64,000 nucleotides of DNA, from assembly GCA_050084985.1 (NCBI GenBank), contig JBITNC010000001.1:195610001-195674000 (forward strand), written 5' to 3'. Made by a program: the position numbers and the translations under genes. Numbering within the stretch: the first letter of the stretch is position 1; every line of letters begins with the position of its first letter. The notes beneath the pieces are model-generated. The model did not search any database and was not told the DNA's origin. It saw nothing but the letters and a program-made list of their open reading frames with translations. The DNA is from Nageia nagi. Its lineage: Eukaryota > Pinophyta. Below, one piece after another: positions 34,793 to 46,700 of the stretch.

Positions 34793-35985
34793 CACAATGA
34801 AAAAATAAACATAAATGTAAGAAAAATGAATAGAAATAAATGGAAATATGAGGCTCTAATTTATAATGTATGCATCATTTGTGTAGATCTCCTCACCAAA
34901 ATATGCCTAATATCACATGAACCATGTTGTGAGCCTCTTTTCACTTCATTTGGGGAACTTAATCCATACCCCCAACGTCTTAAGGATGACATCAACATTT
35001 TTGAAAATGTCCACTCAAACTAGAGCTATAAGAGATAGGAATGGATCTTTATAGTAAGTCTATAACTCCTCTATTAGACCATGCATCATCCCATAATGCA
35101 ACCACTCATTTTAATATATATTTTTTGCAACCCTAATCATTATTTTCAACATGTTGAATCCTTAGAACTAATGAACATGAGATAGGTGTAGAATCATCAA
35201 ATATAACATCAGTTGTTCTTTTATGCTGACCTTCGTTTGGAATGGGCTTTATGATTCCCTACTTATTCTTACCTAAGCCTTTTCCACCATACTAATATTT
35301 ATGCATATATTCATTATAAAAAGTAGAATCAATGCTATTGAAATACATACATACTTGACCTAATGATTTCTACAAAATGGGAGTATTATCTTCACTATCA
35401 GATGCACTTTTTCATCATGCTACTAGTAGAGGACATTCACCTCTTCAATGAGATTGCTTTCCTACTCAAGAATAGAGTAGCAATGCTCAATTTCAATCTC
35501 CTCCTAGCAATAGCATTGAGTTTCCAAGATTACAATGGGTCTTATGCACTCTCTAAAGTTCTCCCAGATGTTTATCTCCAGATTCTATTGCTCTAATGCT
35601 TACCTCTTATGAGTTAATAGGTGTAACATGTGTTAGTACATCTTTCTCACTTTAAAGCAAATCATGTGGGATCTAAAACTTATTTTTTTCCTATCACACA
35701 TCTTTAGTATTATCCTCTAAATGAATAGTAAACTACTTACCTTTATGCATAAATTTAATTTATGATGCAAAGTGGAAGTAACAGCCCTAATCTTGGGGAT
35801 CCAAGGTCTACCAAGAAACAAATTATATGGCATTTTCACTTGAAAAATATACACTTTTTGATGAACCATTTTACCACCTACTTAAATATGCATGGATACA
35901 TATCTAATACATTCCTTATTAGTATTATCAAACCCTTTAATGCTAATAGTGGTTCTTTTTATTTGCATATAGGGAAGGAAAGTGC
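34793..35985 (-). other. Protease-to-RT linker of element B
   Basis: The region between protease and RT in the polyprotein order. It is eroded; the short frames on either strand are not recognisable. The plus frames at 34826-35023 and 35363-35596 are mirror images or noise. Confidence 0.4.
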
Positions 35986-36300
35986 TTTTGTAGTAATTCA
36001 ATGGAAGATACATTAATATTTGAACCAATAGTAATTGAGGATTTTTTTCATATGAATACCATCAATGTTAACATGGATATATAGTCTTAGATTTTTTTGA
36101 ATAAAATATTCACTAGGCAATTCATTTTTGTGAAAATAAATCATGTTACAAACTAAATTAGTATCAAGATTGCCTACCAATTTCACAATTTTAGAAATAG
36201 GAATATCTACATCAACTTCAATTTTCTTAAGTGCATAAAACAAAGCATCTCTATGTTCAATTGATAGTTACAAAAGTTCAAAAATATTTATGTTGGCATG
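35986..36300 (-). pseudogene. Aspartic protease remnant of element B
   Basis: The 76-codon minus frame reads NLRLYIHVNIDGIHMKKILN at its C-terminal side. This matches LYVxVxxDGxxMxRVLID of Tat proteases. The catalytic D(x)GS that should follow has become NYYWFK. Upstream frame VDVDIPISKIVKLVGNLD fits the pre-protease segment. Confidence 0.6.
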
Positions 36301-36439
36301 GGTTACCCTTTATTTCTTAAAGATTTATTGAATACCAAGATTATGGGGAACTTTTGTTTGCTCAACTATAGCTGGATTAACACTCCCTCTAGGTCTTCCT
36401 CTCCTAGTAGCACCACATAGTTCTTTGTTGAATATGACA

Positions 36440-37520
36440 TTTTCTATGAGTTATTCAATATCCTCTAAATTTGTTGCATAGGATTCATACTATATCTTAC
36501 CATCATCTTGTATTTTTTGCAATTGCTTTCTCATGATCATACATGCATTTATTCTATGACCTTTAATCTTGTGATATTTGTAAAAGTTTACTTTATTGTA
36601 CCAACTAGGTTTATCATCATGAAGATCTAACTCTTGTTTTGGATCAGGTTTGATTAGTCCTTTTTGTAAATAGTCCTTGAACATAACAACAAGAGCCAAA
36701 GGTAACCTATTTGTTTTCATAAAAAATTTCTTTGCTTGACTTTTTTGTTGCTCTTTTGATGAGAGTTCTTTTATGGTATGAAAATCTTTATCTTTTTTTA
36801 TGTCTACATCCCTTAGAATCCTTGCCATATTTCAAGTCACCCATATCAACTAAGCACTTCTCTTTTTGGGAAAAACTATGTATAATCTCAATAAATGGTA
36901 AGGTCATTAATCTAGGGCTATGAAATTCAATTTAGGGTGGGTATTATGGACAAACATGGATGTGACATGAGACTTGGATAAGGGTTAGAGAATCATGCTT
37001 CATATTTGTTGAAATCTTTGGGAAAATTTATCAAATTACTCATTTGGACCTTGAATAACACTAACTACATATGAAATTGTCATTTTTCTAGGAGCACAAT
37101 ATTTAAAATGTATGTAAAATTATGAGATAAGTTTTACGTAGCAATTAATTGACTTAACAAGTAAAGAGAAGTACCAATTGAGTACATCATCTCTGAATGT
37201 AGTAGGGAAGTATTTGACCATCAAATTGTCATTAATTCTAAATTTTAGCTCAAATTTCATTTTGAAAGCCTTGATATGATTCTAGGATCTCTCTCACCAT
37301 TATATGTGTTAAAAATAGGTTCCACTTGTAAATCGAGTGCACTAGTATTATGAATCTCATCACATAATGGATTAGAATCCCTAGTCATGAGTGGAGCACT
37401 TTTAAAGGATTGATTGTTGCCTCTAATGTTAGAGGCTTCACTTATTTTTTCATTTCCATATAGCATTTTTTTAAGGTTATCTCTGGTAGTCTCATTAAAT
37501 CTATTGACCATGGCAAGAAA
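36440..37520 (-). pseudogene. gag of element B
   Basis: The minus frame 37511-37257 ends the N-terminal part in VEPIFNTYNGERDPRII, the entry to the Tat gag core. A 112-codon open block at 36828-36490 ends in FYKYHKIKGHRINACMIMRK, the spacing of the zinc knuckle (C/Y..H...GH....C) with the first Cys changed to Tyr. The core between (36830-37250) is frame-broken. It binds and packages the element's RNA. Confidence 0.75.
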
Positions 37521-37639
37521 CTAAGTAGGTTCCATTTCTAAAATACTTTAAATGCAAGATTAGTCCTATCCAAAACCCTGGGATTTTAGCACAACTAGTG
37601 AAGGTTAATGCAATGTATTGAAAAGAAATTAGGTTCAAT
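37521..37639. other. Leader and primer-binding region of element B
   Basis: A short leader. On the minus strand the LTR end TTATAACA is followed by ATTGAACCTAATTTC. Element G shows the related ATTGATTAACCTAACCTTTC in the same position, so this is presumably the primer-binding site of the family. It does not start with TGG, so it is decayed or atypical. Confidence 0.45.
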
Positions 37640-38366
37640 TGTTATAATAAAAATAATAATTATTAGGTTTATTTCAAAAATAATTAAATTCTCTAATTAA
37701 CTATGAAAAGAAAAAAATCAATGATATGAAATATGATAATGATCTACTTGATCTTAACCTATCAAAATTGGATTTATGAAAGATACAAACTTGTACTTTA
37801 CCTATGACAATGAACAAATATGAAATTAGATCAAAATAGAATGAATGATGAGATTCTCCAAAATACAAACCTACAAATCTACACTCAACCCAATGATGAT
37901 ACTATAAACCTAATGATAATGGTTGGTTATCATTCTTGAATGCCTCACCCTTTTGCTCAATGTCATTGTCCCACCTTTAATGTGCTGAATCTTGATCATG
38001 GAGGGATGAAAGATCATAAGAATGTAGAGCTTAGAGTATAATAAAATCTAAATATGATAGATAGTGTTTAGAAGCATTAGTTAAGATTGACACAAGTATA
38101 TTTCCACTTATCAAGGATTTAGGATTATGTCATGTAATGTCATATCCTTGATCATACACAACCCCTCCACTTTTATAGGCAATAGGTCCAATGCTAAAGC
38201 TCCCCCTTAGGATTATTGTGATATCAAGCTAGCATTTTACCATAAAACATAATGGTAGATGAGAGTGTACATGGAAAAGAGAATTTATTTAATAAATTAA
38301 ATAAATTATTTCAAATATCTAAAAAGGTATTTTAATTAAATCAAAATTTATTTTTAGGTATTAACA
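37640..38366 (-). repeat. 5' LTR of element B
   Basis: It starts TGTTATAATA and ends GTATTAACA, so the TG...CA ends are intact. It pairs with 6693-7390. AATTG (38367-38371) is the right target duplication. Confidence 0.9.
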
Positions 38367-38930
38367 AATTGGGATGATATTCTTTATAATTCTATAAATT
38401 GGATAAAGTATAGGAAAAACAAAATTTCAATTCAATACCTTGAGCTCCATAATGAACCAATTTCTAATTTTAGCTTCCCACATATTTCAATATGAAAATA
38501 TGCATGACTTTACAACACATTGTCATTGATATATCTAATCATGTAGAATATTGTAATCAAATAAAACTAATTCAATCATGCATAAAAGAGTAAATGAATT
38601 CTTATATAGGTGGTATTGGGAGACATCATTTGTTTAGTGATGTGGGAGTCCAATCTCAATGTTGACCTATCCAAATTGAATATATATTTAATCACATAAT
38701 AATTTGATAAGGAATTCCAAAATTTACTCCTTTTAATATATATTTTAATACTTTTTTCTTAATATTCCCATTATTTATTTATAGGTACCATAAATATGAT
38801 TTTATAATAAATAAAAAAGCATTTTTTGGTATTTATGCCATGTAAATTTAATCCCTTGAGATATGAAGTTATTCCTTAAGGTAAGGATACATATCTTAAT
38901 GAAGAAAATTGTAACAATCTTATAAAAATT
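38367..38930 (-). repeat. 5' LTR of element F, outer fragment right of element B
   Basis: It matches 3290-3790 (TTGGGATGATATTC, GCATGACTTTACAACA, CATCATTTGT, GATGTGGGAGT, ATTTATAGGTACCATAAA). It completes the LTR fragment that ends at 6692. The outer boundary is unclear. Confidence 0.7.
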
Positions 38931-39019
38931 TATTTTTTAATATTCACTAATATGGCATTATTCAACATAATTTATTTTCTCACATATATATTTTTGATAA
39001 TGAGATAACTTATTCTAAT

Positions 39020-39726
39020 TGTTAACATATAAAAAGGAATGTTAATTTAATTAAAATATCCCTTTTAGTTATTTGTAATAGTTCATTTAATTAATTACTT
39101 TTATCATTGTGCACACTAATATACCTTTATATTTTATGATAGTAGGTAGATCCAAAGATAAGACCATTGTTAGCTCATGCTCATCATAAGCTTAAGGAGG
39201 AGGCTTGGAGCTAAACCTGCTATCTATAAAGATGGAAGGGCTATTCATGATAAATCATGATATGATCTGTAATCCTTGATATGTAGTAATATACTTGTGT
39301 CATTATTAACTAGTTCTTCTCAATGCCACCTATCATATATGGGTTTGTTATACACTAAGCTCTACATTCTTACAATATTTCAAATCTATTACATGTAATA
39401 TTCTAAGATTTGAAGGGAAATAAATGATATCGAGAAAAAGTGTAAGATAATATAGAGTGGTAACCAAGTGATACCATTGGAATCCTAGTGCCCCTGTTGG
39501 GTTAATGATGATTTGGTGGCTACACTGATTAAGGAAGCTCAAATATCACCTTCATTCTTCACAATAGGTAAAGTACATATTTGTATCTTTTTTTAATCCA
39601 AGTTTGATAGGTTAGTATCAATTATAATCACTATCATCTTTCATATCACTACTATTTATTATTTCATTATTTAGTTAAATTAAATATCTTGAATAATCTT
39701 AATAAATTATTATTTCAATTATAACA
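39020..39726 (+). repeat. 5' LTR of element G
   Basis: It starts TGTTAAC and ends TATAACA. Over its length it is similar to the reverse complement of the B LTR (TTTAATTAAAATA, TATCAAGGATT, CTTTATAGATAGCAGG on the complementary strand, GTTTGATAGGTTAGTATCAA). G is therefore a relative of B in the opposite orientation, separated from B's 5' LTR by ~650 bases. Confidence 0.75.
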
Positions 39727-40920
39727 ATTGATTAACCTAACCTTTCTTCAAGATATTTCTTTAACATTCATTAGTTACATAAAAAACCCTAGGTTTTTTC
39801 AATAGGATTAAAAATTATATTCCAAGTATGAAATATATAGATACACTTATTATTTTTTATCAATCACTTCTTGAATATATTATTGCACAACTAAAAAGGA
39901 TAAGACCAAGAAAATATTATGCTAGTGCACCAAGGTCATAGAGTGAGAGAGTTTGAAAATTATTTCATCATGAGGAATATGATAATGCTCCAAAGTACTA
40001 TAGTCATCCCACAAACTATGAGAATTTTAGAGAAAATATTAATGATAAGTTTGAAAAAATGAATAACTTCCAATCAATGCTATCAAGGTACTCACAAAAA
40101 TATTTTCTAGTCCCCAAATAGAAAATTATTAGTATAAAAAGAATTATTTCCTCTCTTTATCCAATCCTTGTAGGAATTATCCATTTAAGTCAAACATATC
40201 CTAGGGTCTACCTTATAAATTGATCCCAAGTATGTCAAACAAAAATAAATTATGCAACAAATCTAAAATGATATGACCACAACCCCTTGTCAAGCATATA
40301 AATATTTTAATTCCCCATAATGAGTTATTTGTTAAATTTCTAAATACCCTCAAAAATATTCCTAAACCCTAAACACCAAAATAACCCCTTCCTAATGAAA
40401 CAGAACCTAGTGATGTTGTTTATCCTAGCATTATTGCTCCATTATAGACTCTAATACCAAGAGAGGATCCATAGAGATTATAAGAAAATGAAGAATAACT
40501 AGTAATACAACAAATATTTCATAATTATGATAAAGAATAGGAAGATAAAAGTAATGAGGATAAATTGATTATTATCACTAATACTAAGTAAACTAAGCAA
40601 CCAGTATTGCATGATGTCGAGATGGAAGATGTAGATTCAGCTATAGAATTTGGTATGATATGGATACTTGGATGGATTGATGAATAATAAGCAATATTAA
40701 AATGTGAAATAAGTTTCCTAAATATCAATATTCATTTCAAAATAACTTCACTAAAAAGTAAAATGGAAATGCTCAAAACTTGGATAGAACACTAAATCAG
40801 GAAAAGATTCGTTGCTTCATATTATTTTCAAGGATACATAAGGACAAGAATAAAGATAAAGGTAAGAAGAACATTTGAATAATGTGTCCAAAAATCTTGT
40901 GAAAATCAAATAACAAAAGG
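39727..40920. other. Leader of element G and possible gag N-terminus
   Basis: It starts with ATTGATTAACCTAACC just after the LTR, the presumed primer-binding region. Weak plus-strand coding character appears from about 40550 (VLHDVEMEDVDSAIEF near 40607-40650), which may be the acidic gag N-terminus. The minus frame 40525-40728 is its mirror image. Confidence 0.45.
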
Positions 40921-41835
40921 AATCTATATTAGATTACATTAACAAAATTACACTTATGATTTCAAGAGGAAATGAAAATCCCTTTTTCTATCACATCCAT
41001 CATAAAAGGTATGAAAAATAGATAATTTTCATAATGTTTGATAATTATTTTGATCCTAGAGAACATTTACAAAGGTATCATTTAGAATATATTTCATTTT
41101 AAGATGATAATGATTTACTAGATAAAATATTTTTGCTTAGCTTATGTTCGGATCTATTTTCATGGGTTACAAATTTTTCTAATGAAAGTATTCAATGTTT
41201 TTGATGTAGTTAAAGCATTTCTTGATAAATATAATTTATACATAGCATAAGAATCATATCCTTTAGACATGTATGATTTAAAACAAAAATAAGATCATCT
41301 TATTAGTGATTTCATTTTTGAATGATAAAAAATAGCTAGATTAGTTTAGGTGCCATATCCTTTTTCGAGCTTTATTACCATCATGTAGAAATTATTTATC
41401 AAATTTCCAAGATATTAGTTATGAATATTTAATAAATGAGATGCTTAGTAAAGAATCCCATCATAAATCCTTTAATGATTGTCTATATCACATGAAACAA
41501 AAAATATTACTAAAGCCCATATTTCCTAAAAAAAACTAAAAAGGTCCAAACATAACCTACATTACAAACTAACATGGTTGTTAGAGTTAGTCATGATGAT
41601 ATTGAGTAATGGGAACCTAGAAGATCACTAAGATAATACACTCAATTTCATGAAGATATAAATGATATTTATATGCCTTAATTGAAAGAAATTTGATTCA
41701 TTATCCTCAATTAAAGGATCCCTCTAGAATAAAACCTTTGGGCTATCAAATTCATCATTTAGGAGAGTAGGACACACTATAAAAAAATGTTATTATTTTA
41801 AAAATCTAATTCAAAATTTGCAAGATGAAGGTAAG
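40921..41835 (+). pseudogene. gag of element G, broken by element E
   Basis: Plus-strand frame. FDPREHLQRYHLEYISF at about 41050-41100 is the gag core start, followed by DDNDLLDKIFLLSL (41104-41145). At the 3' end GHTIKKCYYFKNLIQNLQDE (41769-41828) has the zinc-knuckle GH....C spacing and the conserved KNLIQxLxDxG tail. The frame stops at 41835 exactly where the LTR of E begins. Stops and frameshifts are scattered. Confidence 0.75.
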
Positions 41836-42645
41836 TTTTGATATATGTTTTAGTATCAGCTAGGAATTTATTATAAATGAACCAAAATGCAAATAAATAA
41901 TTACTATATGATTTACCTAAGCTAATTAACTCAAATAAACATACATGAATAAGGGAATATAACAATGCAGTGACAAAATAACAAAATTATATTAATATCA
42001 ATATGTAAAATGAGCTACACATACTAAAAAGAAAGGAATCAAGTGAAATATAAATATAAATGTGCCCTTAGCTATTTCAAGGTTGATGATATGATAGATG
42101 AACTTGTTGAAGAGGAGTGACCTTACTATAAAAAACCAAGGCAAATTACAAAAGAAACACCAATGTAGGTGCTAATCTTTGAGAGCTTTGAGCAAGTGCG
42201 ACTGTCATCATGAGAAAAAATATTCCTAAAGAGTGAGTTTCACTAAAAAGGATCGATAAAAACCAAGAGAAAGGCAAATCAAATAGAGCATATGATCATG
42301 GAAGTGGATAATAGATATATGTTTGAGTAATAACAAGATTCCAATCCTAATAGGTAGTGTTTAGAAACACCCAAATGTGAGGTACCAACTATCAATATGT
42401 AATCTTGATATGCCTTCCTAGGGTTATATATAATTACATTTATATCAGGTGTGATTCACCATTTTATTCCTTGAATATTGGTTGAACCTTTTCCACCATA
42501 TGTAATATAAAAAATAAGAACATAACTTGAGAAATATATGTTACTAAGGGTATAATATGACTAAAATGTTATTAAATATAATTAAATGTATATGTAAAGT
42601 TGTACTTAAGTGAGACCATGTTAAAGGGACCACTTTTAGGTGTCA
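41836..42645 (-). repeat. 3' LTR of element E
   Basis: On the plus strand it begins TTTTGATATATG (partner: TGTTGATATGTG at 62118) and ends TTTTAGGTGTCA. Shared landmarks with 62118-62918 include ACTATATGATTTACCTAAG, GAATCAAGTGAAA, TATGATCATGGAA and GATTCACCATTT. Confidence 0.88.
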
Positions 42646-42650
42646 ATATA

Positions 42651-42661
42651 TTCCTCCCTTT
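42651..42661 (-). promoter_or_regulatory. Polypurine tract of element E
   Basis: On the minus strand AAAGGGAGGAA stands 5 bases before the LTR start TGACACC. This is the expected site where plus-strand DNA synthesis is primed. It shows that the element's interior lies to the right. Confidence 0.75.
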
Positions 42662-42699
42662 GTAAGTATAATTAAATTAAATATTGAAATTACATTATG

Positions 42700-44680
42700 C
42701 TTGTAAAGGAAGTAAAAAGAGATGAAAAAATTGATACTTCCCTAGTTTAGCTATTCATATTGTCAAGGATTTGATAATGTATATTGCCCCTTGTTTGACT
42801 TGGTTTTGAGATGTAATGGCTTACATGTAGTAGAATTAACCAAGAGAAAAGAATTAAACCTAAAAAAAAGAGGCACACACTTCCAAGTACATGTTTGATT
42901 ATTTAACTCATAAAATATATAATAGTGATAGTAAGAGAGAATATCATAGCATTTTATCAAATGATATAGTAATAATAGAGTAAGGATGAAATTAATATAA
43001 TATGAATACATCACCTTAAGAACATTAAATATAGAAATACTCAATGTTTCATTCTTTAATGCATACATAAGAAATTATGATAAAGTTGTGTCCACATCAT
43101 CATGAGGTACCTTCCCAATTCTTAGATGCAACATATGAATCAAGAAGAAATATATGATGATGGTTATTTGATACCTAACTGACAAAGGTGACTCAAATAC
43201 ATGGTTGGTTTGAATATTTCCCAACCATGTTATGTAATATATCATTCATAATTATAAGGTACATGACATTGATATGAGATGTAGTCATGGTCAAGAGGTA
43301 CATACCCCATTCTTAGATGTGATTTAAGAGTGATGGTTATTTGAAACCCAACCAAACAAAGTGACTCAATGATGATTGGTTTGAATATTTTTCAATCATG
43401 AAAATAATTAAATGTAAAGTGCAGATAAGGATAGGAATACTCCCTACAATTTTCTCATTATGTTGATGTGTTATGATTCAACTTGATTTATTCCTTTGTA
43501 ACCCAACATCTACATTAGCTTCAGCATTGATGTTAGTGAATTTGCACTAGATGCTTTTGCTATTGAAAATAAAATATGTAGTATTGTATATGATCCCAAA
43601 AAATATATTTTCATACTTGATAGTTGCTCATAGAGTGCTTGATTTTGTGATGAACAAGTTGGACCCAAGAATGAACATGTGAGAAATGCATTATTATACA
43701 ATTAGATATCCATTCATGCTTGTAAAAACTTCATTCTTTTAGATATGATAGTCTTATATTAATTTTTAGACCATACTTAGCTAGTGGATCTATGATTTTA
43801 AAGGTAGGGATGTGAATGATAAGGAATGATAGTGCAAGCATTGCTAGCCAGTGTGGGTGCTAATGTGAGAATAGATGCAAAGGTTTGTTATGATTTTAGT
43901 CATTAGACCTTTCAAAAATGGACTCAAATGATATGAGAAGAAGGGATTTCATATTTTGGAGAGGTAGAAGGTGGCAATGCATTGGCATTTGCCTCATTAA
44001 ACATATCCTAATTTAATTTTAAATAGGCTTATTATTTATCACTTTCACTATTTGAAGCTTGAGCTCTAGTCTAGAAAGGGTTTGGTATGCTTTATGAGGT
44101 TATTTGGAGAATTTTATGTGATGGAAATTGTTAGGTAAGTGATGTTGTTTATGAATTAAAGTGATTTAGGTTAGTTTTGCGGTTTTGGTGAGTGTTTTTG
44201 ACCCAATTTTAATTTTCAAGATGAGGATTATGAAGTAAGATAATCATAGGACCTACCTTCTCTACCACAATAGAGATTTAACATATGTGGTAAGAATCAA
44301 AGATAAACTTAGTACTTTTATTTTACAAATTTCACATATTAATAGGAAAAATAGGAAAAATTATGAAAACTTCTAATATAGGATTTTTTACCTAGGGCAT
44401 AGTCAAATTAGGTCTTAAAGGGCTTGTTTAGGAATGAAACTATGTTTGTACCAAATTATGGGGGTAAAGGGGTTTTACCCCCAATTGTTTTTTAAAAAAA
44501 GGTCATAGAAAGCCTAGCACTAGTGTTGGTGTCACAAAGTAGGTTACATGATGGGGAAGCGACTATCTAGCTATGGTGATTATTAATGTTTTCTAAAATA
44601 ATTCAATAAAATTATTATATTATAATTTTATTAAAATTGCAATAAAATAGTAATACATACCTTATTATTTATTAATTGTA
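42700..44680. other. 3' region of element E between LTR and PMD gene, with a 192-bp tandem repeat
   Basis: GGTAC(C/A)TNCCCAATTCTTAGATG-like blocks at 43106 and 43298 head two diverged ~192-base copies that share TGATGGTTATTTGA and GTGACTCAA...TGGTTTGAATATTT. The rest (43420-44680) has no clear coding frame. An acceptor-like ATTAATTGTAG ends at 44681, so an intron or untranslated exon of the PMD gene may occupy part of it. Confidence 0.55.
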
Positions 44681-45489
44681 GTGTTGTTAATTCCTCATAT
44701 AGCCCAAGCCTCTATCTCAAAGTTGGAAGAAGTATCTTGCATGGAAGGATAAGCTCATATATGGTAAGGTTGGTGTTCTAAGACATGTTGGTATGTGATG
44801 GCTCCTCCATGTTCCATATGTTTGAGTGAACAAGGAGCTACTCATGAACCTAATGGAGATATGGTATGATAGGATCAATACTTTTCATCTTCCTATCAAG
44901 GATATCACCATAGTGCAAGATGATATACATAGGATCCTATGGGTGCCCATGAAGAGGTAGCGCATATTCATTACAAAGGGTATGATAGATGAATAATGTA
45001 AGTATTTGATCAATTAGCTTACTAGTATTTAGGAGTAGCTTAAGGGAAAGAAGGGTTTATTACTTACTCATGCTTTTATAAGCAAGATGAAGAGGTTTAG
45101 GTGATCTTGATTGATCATAGTAGCATGCATAGACAACATTATCTATCTAGATAATAATAATCAGGTATTCCCACATGGTTTGATATGGGTTCTTTATGAG
45201 ATGAACAAGGGTCATCAGTATGCATGGGCACCTTACTTCATGGCCTAAATTTACCATGATTTGAATAAATTTATCATGGTGTTGAAGAGTGAGAAAAGGG
45301 TGGCATATTAATTTATGCTACAATGTTGGGCTTATGAGCATATCACTGTGGTTTAGTAGAGAGAGCTTCTCATACATGGTATAGCTCTATATCATACTAT
45401 GTGGTATTGATGGGTAAAGCATGGAAAGATCACATGGGTGTATAAGAACATGGAGGCTTACAAGAATATCATTTACATGTTGGTGGGTG

Positions 45490-45575
45490 GTAAGTAATTT
45501 ACCATGCATGGTTTAGTGTTTATTTTTGGTTTATTGTTTAAGGGAGAGGACTAACACATGACTTTGGTTTTGTAG
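45490..45575 (+). other. Probable spliceosomal intron in the PMD gene of element E
   Basis: The donor is G|GTAAGT at 45490, the branch-like ACTAACAC is at 45550-45557, and the acceptor TTTTGTAG ends at 45575. The length is 86 bases, typical of a short plant intron. Removing it joins the two PMD blocks in frame. Confidence 0.7.
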
Positions 45576-46005
45576 GGGATGTGATTTATAGACCATATGC
45601 AAAATATCTTATTGGCCTAATAAGCCAAGGGATGAGCTAGATTGGAAATGCACACAATGATACTTTCAAAAATAAAAAATATTCATTAAGCCTTATAGAC
45701 TTGAGAGGGTGATGAGACAATTTGGAAAGAGATAAGGCATTCCACTAGAATGTAAGTTTTTTATGAAGATAGGATGATATAGGGCACATGACCCTAACCT
45801 ATATGAGACACCTCCTAAGTGGGAGGAGGAGTGGAAACCTCCCCAATACCATGGATTAGGAGCAACTCAAATGATGAGGGGGATGGGGAACGTAATATAC
45901 CACTTTTTTATTAGGCCTAATTGACATGGTAGGCCAAATTTAGAAAAATCCACTCAAATTGTATGGACTAGAGCATTTAGTGGAGGTTACATAGGGTGAG
46001 GTAGA

Positions 46006-46007
46006 GG

Positions 46008-46037
<30 letters not shown>
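46006..46037 (+). repeat. (GAA)n microsatellite in the PMD gene
   Basis: About ten GAA triplets, in the frame that encodes glutamate, within the acidic tract after the PMD. Confidence 0.9.
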
Positions 46038-46038
<1 letters not shown>

Positions 46039-46700
46039 GAAGAGGATTATGAAGAGGATGAAGATGTATGAGTGAAGGACCTACCACAATAGGGAGAGAA
46101 AGGAGGATGGGATGTGCCTATTGGGATCGCCATCATAGATACACACTAACAACTCAAGAATGACCTTAATAAGTATATTTCTTTATGTACCTATAATTTA
46201 ATACTCATGCAATAATAATATGACTTAAATACATATTTTGTTTTGGTTTTTTAGATCAAATAAAGTTGGACCTAGATTCTAAAAAGGATGCAAGGGAAAA
46301 AGCTGAGGACACACTAGCTAGCCTTAAGGAGAAGACTATAAAAAAAGACTAAGAGATAGATGAGTTGAAGGTTAAAATGGAGGATATAGAGTAGAGTGTG
46401 GAGGAATTACAAAATATACACCAGGATTCATAGGACCATAACTTATTATAGATGATGGATCATGTTCTAGAGCAAAATAAGAAGATATAATACTTGCTTA
46501 ATGAGAAGGACACTTACAAGTTCATCTTGTAGCCTTAGAGGAGAAAACTAGACTGAAGAAGCCAAGCTTGAGTAGGACAACCTCTAAGTATAAGAGATTC
46601 ATGAGTACTAGGAGTTATCATGGTACCACTAATAGTGTTAGCATAGGGGATTGACATGGTTGAATTTGAATGCATGGATTTATCTTTTAAAAATACAATG

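Larger units (their letters stand above)
6693..38366 (-). mobile_element. Element B: Tat-lineage Ty3/gypsy retrotransposon, interrupted by element A
   Basis: LTRs at 6693-7390 and 37640-38366 begin with TG, end in (C/T)A and share an extended match. Their flanks carry the 5-bp target duplication AGTTG/AATTG within the LTR of F. The minus-strand order from the right is gag, protease, reverse transcriptase (tandemly duplicated), RNase H, extra Tat-type RNase H, integrase. The integrase frame breaks at ~27894 and resumes at 8391, exactly across element A. No extra ORF was found in B's remaining 3' region (7391-8215). Confidence 0.85.
3219..38930 (-). mobile_element. Element F: old gag-only LTR retrotransposon, interrupted by element B
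   Basis: A terminal direct repeat pair defines F. The left LTR begins about 3219. The right LTR begins about 6611, is broken at 6692 by element B, and resumes at 38367. Joining the two right-hand pieces recreates the left LTR order: the stretch before 3290 matches 6640-6692 and the stretch after 3290 matches 38367 onward. A minus-strand gag remnant lies next to the right LTR, so the element reads right to left. No protease, reverse transcriptase or integrase is visible in its 2.8-kb interior, so F was probably a non-autonomous gag-bearing element. Its outer right end (~38930) is not sharply defined. Confidence 0.7.
44682..46700 (+). pseudogene. Antisense plant mobile domain (PMD) gene of element E, spliced
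   Basis: Plus strand, opposite to gag. The first block (44730-45489) reads LLMNLMEIWYDRINTFHLPI followed by KDITIVQDDIHRILWVP, the PMD N-terminal signature, and later LQCWAYEHI (~45324). Then an 86-base intron (45490 GTAAGT ... CTAAC branch-like site ... TTTTGTAG 45575) restores VGG|DVIYRPYAK. The hallmark YRLERVMRQFGKR.GIPLEC follows at about 45690-45755. A Glu-rich tract encoded by (GAA)n at 46006-46037 comes next, then a second acceptor TTTTTTAG at 46254 and a lysine/glutamate-rich coiled-coil-like tail (DSKKDAREKAEDTLASLKEK, 46275-46335). PMD proteins are plant nuclear factors of host or transposon origin. Several stops show it is dead now. Confidence 0.82.

Noticed and set aside
40525-40728. 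Minus-strand ORF with Ser-rich composition
   Set aside because: Complement of the acidic N-terminal gag region of plus-strand element G.
42763-43068. Minus-strand 101-codon ORF (MYALKNETLSISIF...)
   Set aside because: It lies in the AT-rich 3' region of element E with repeats alongside. It has no recognised motif and could arise by chance; kept out as a gene.
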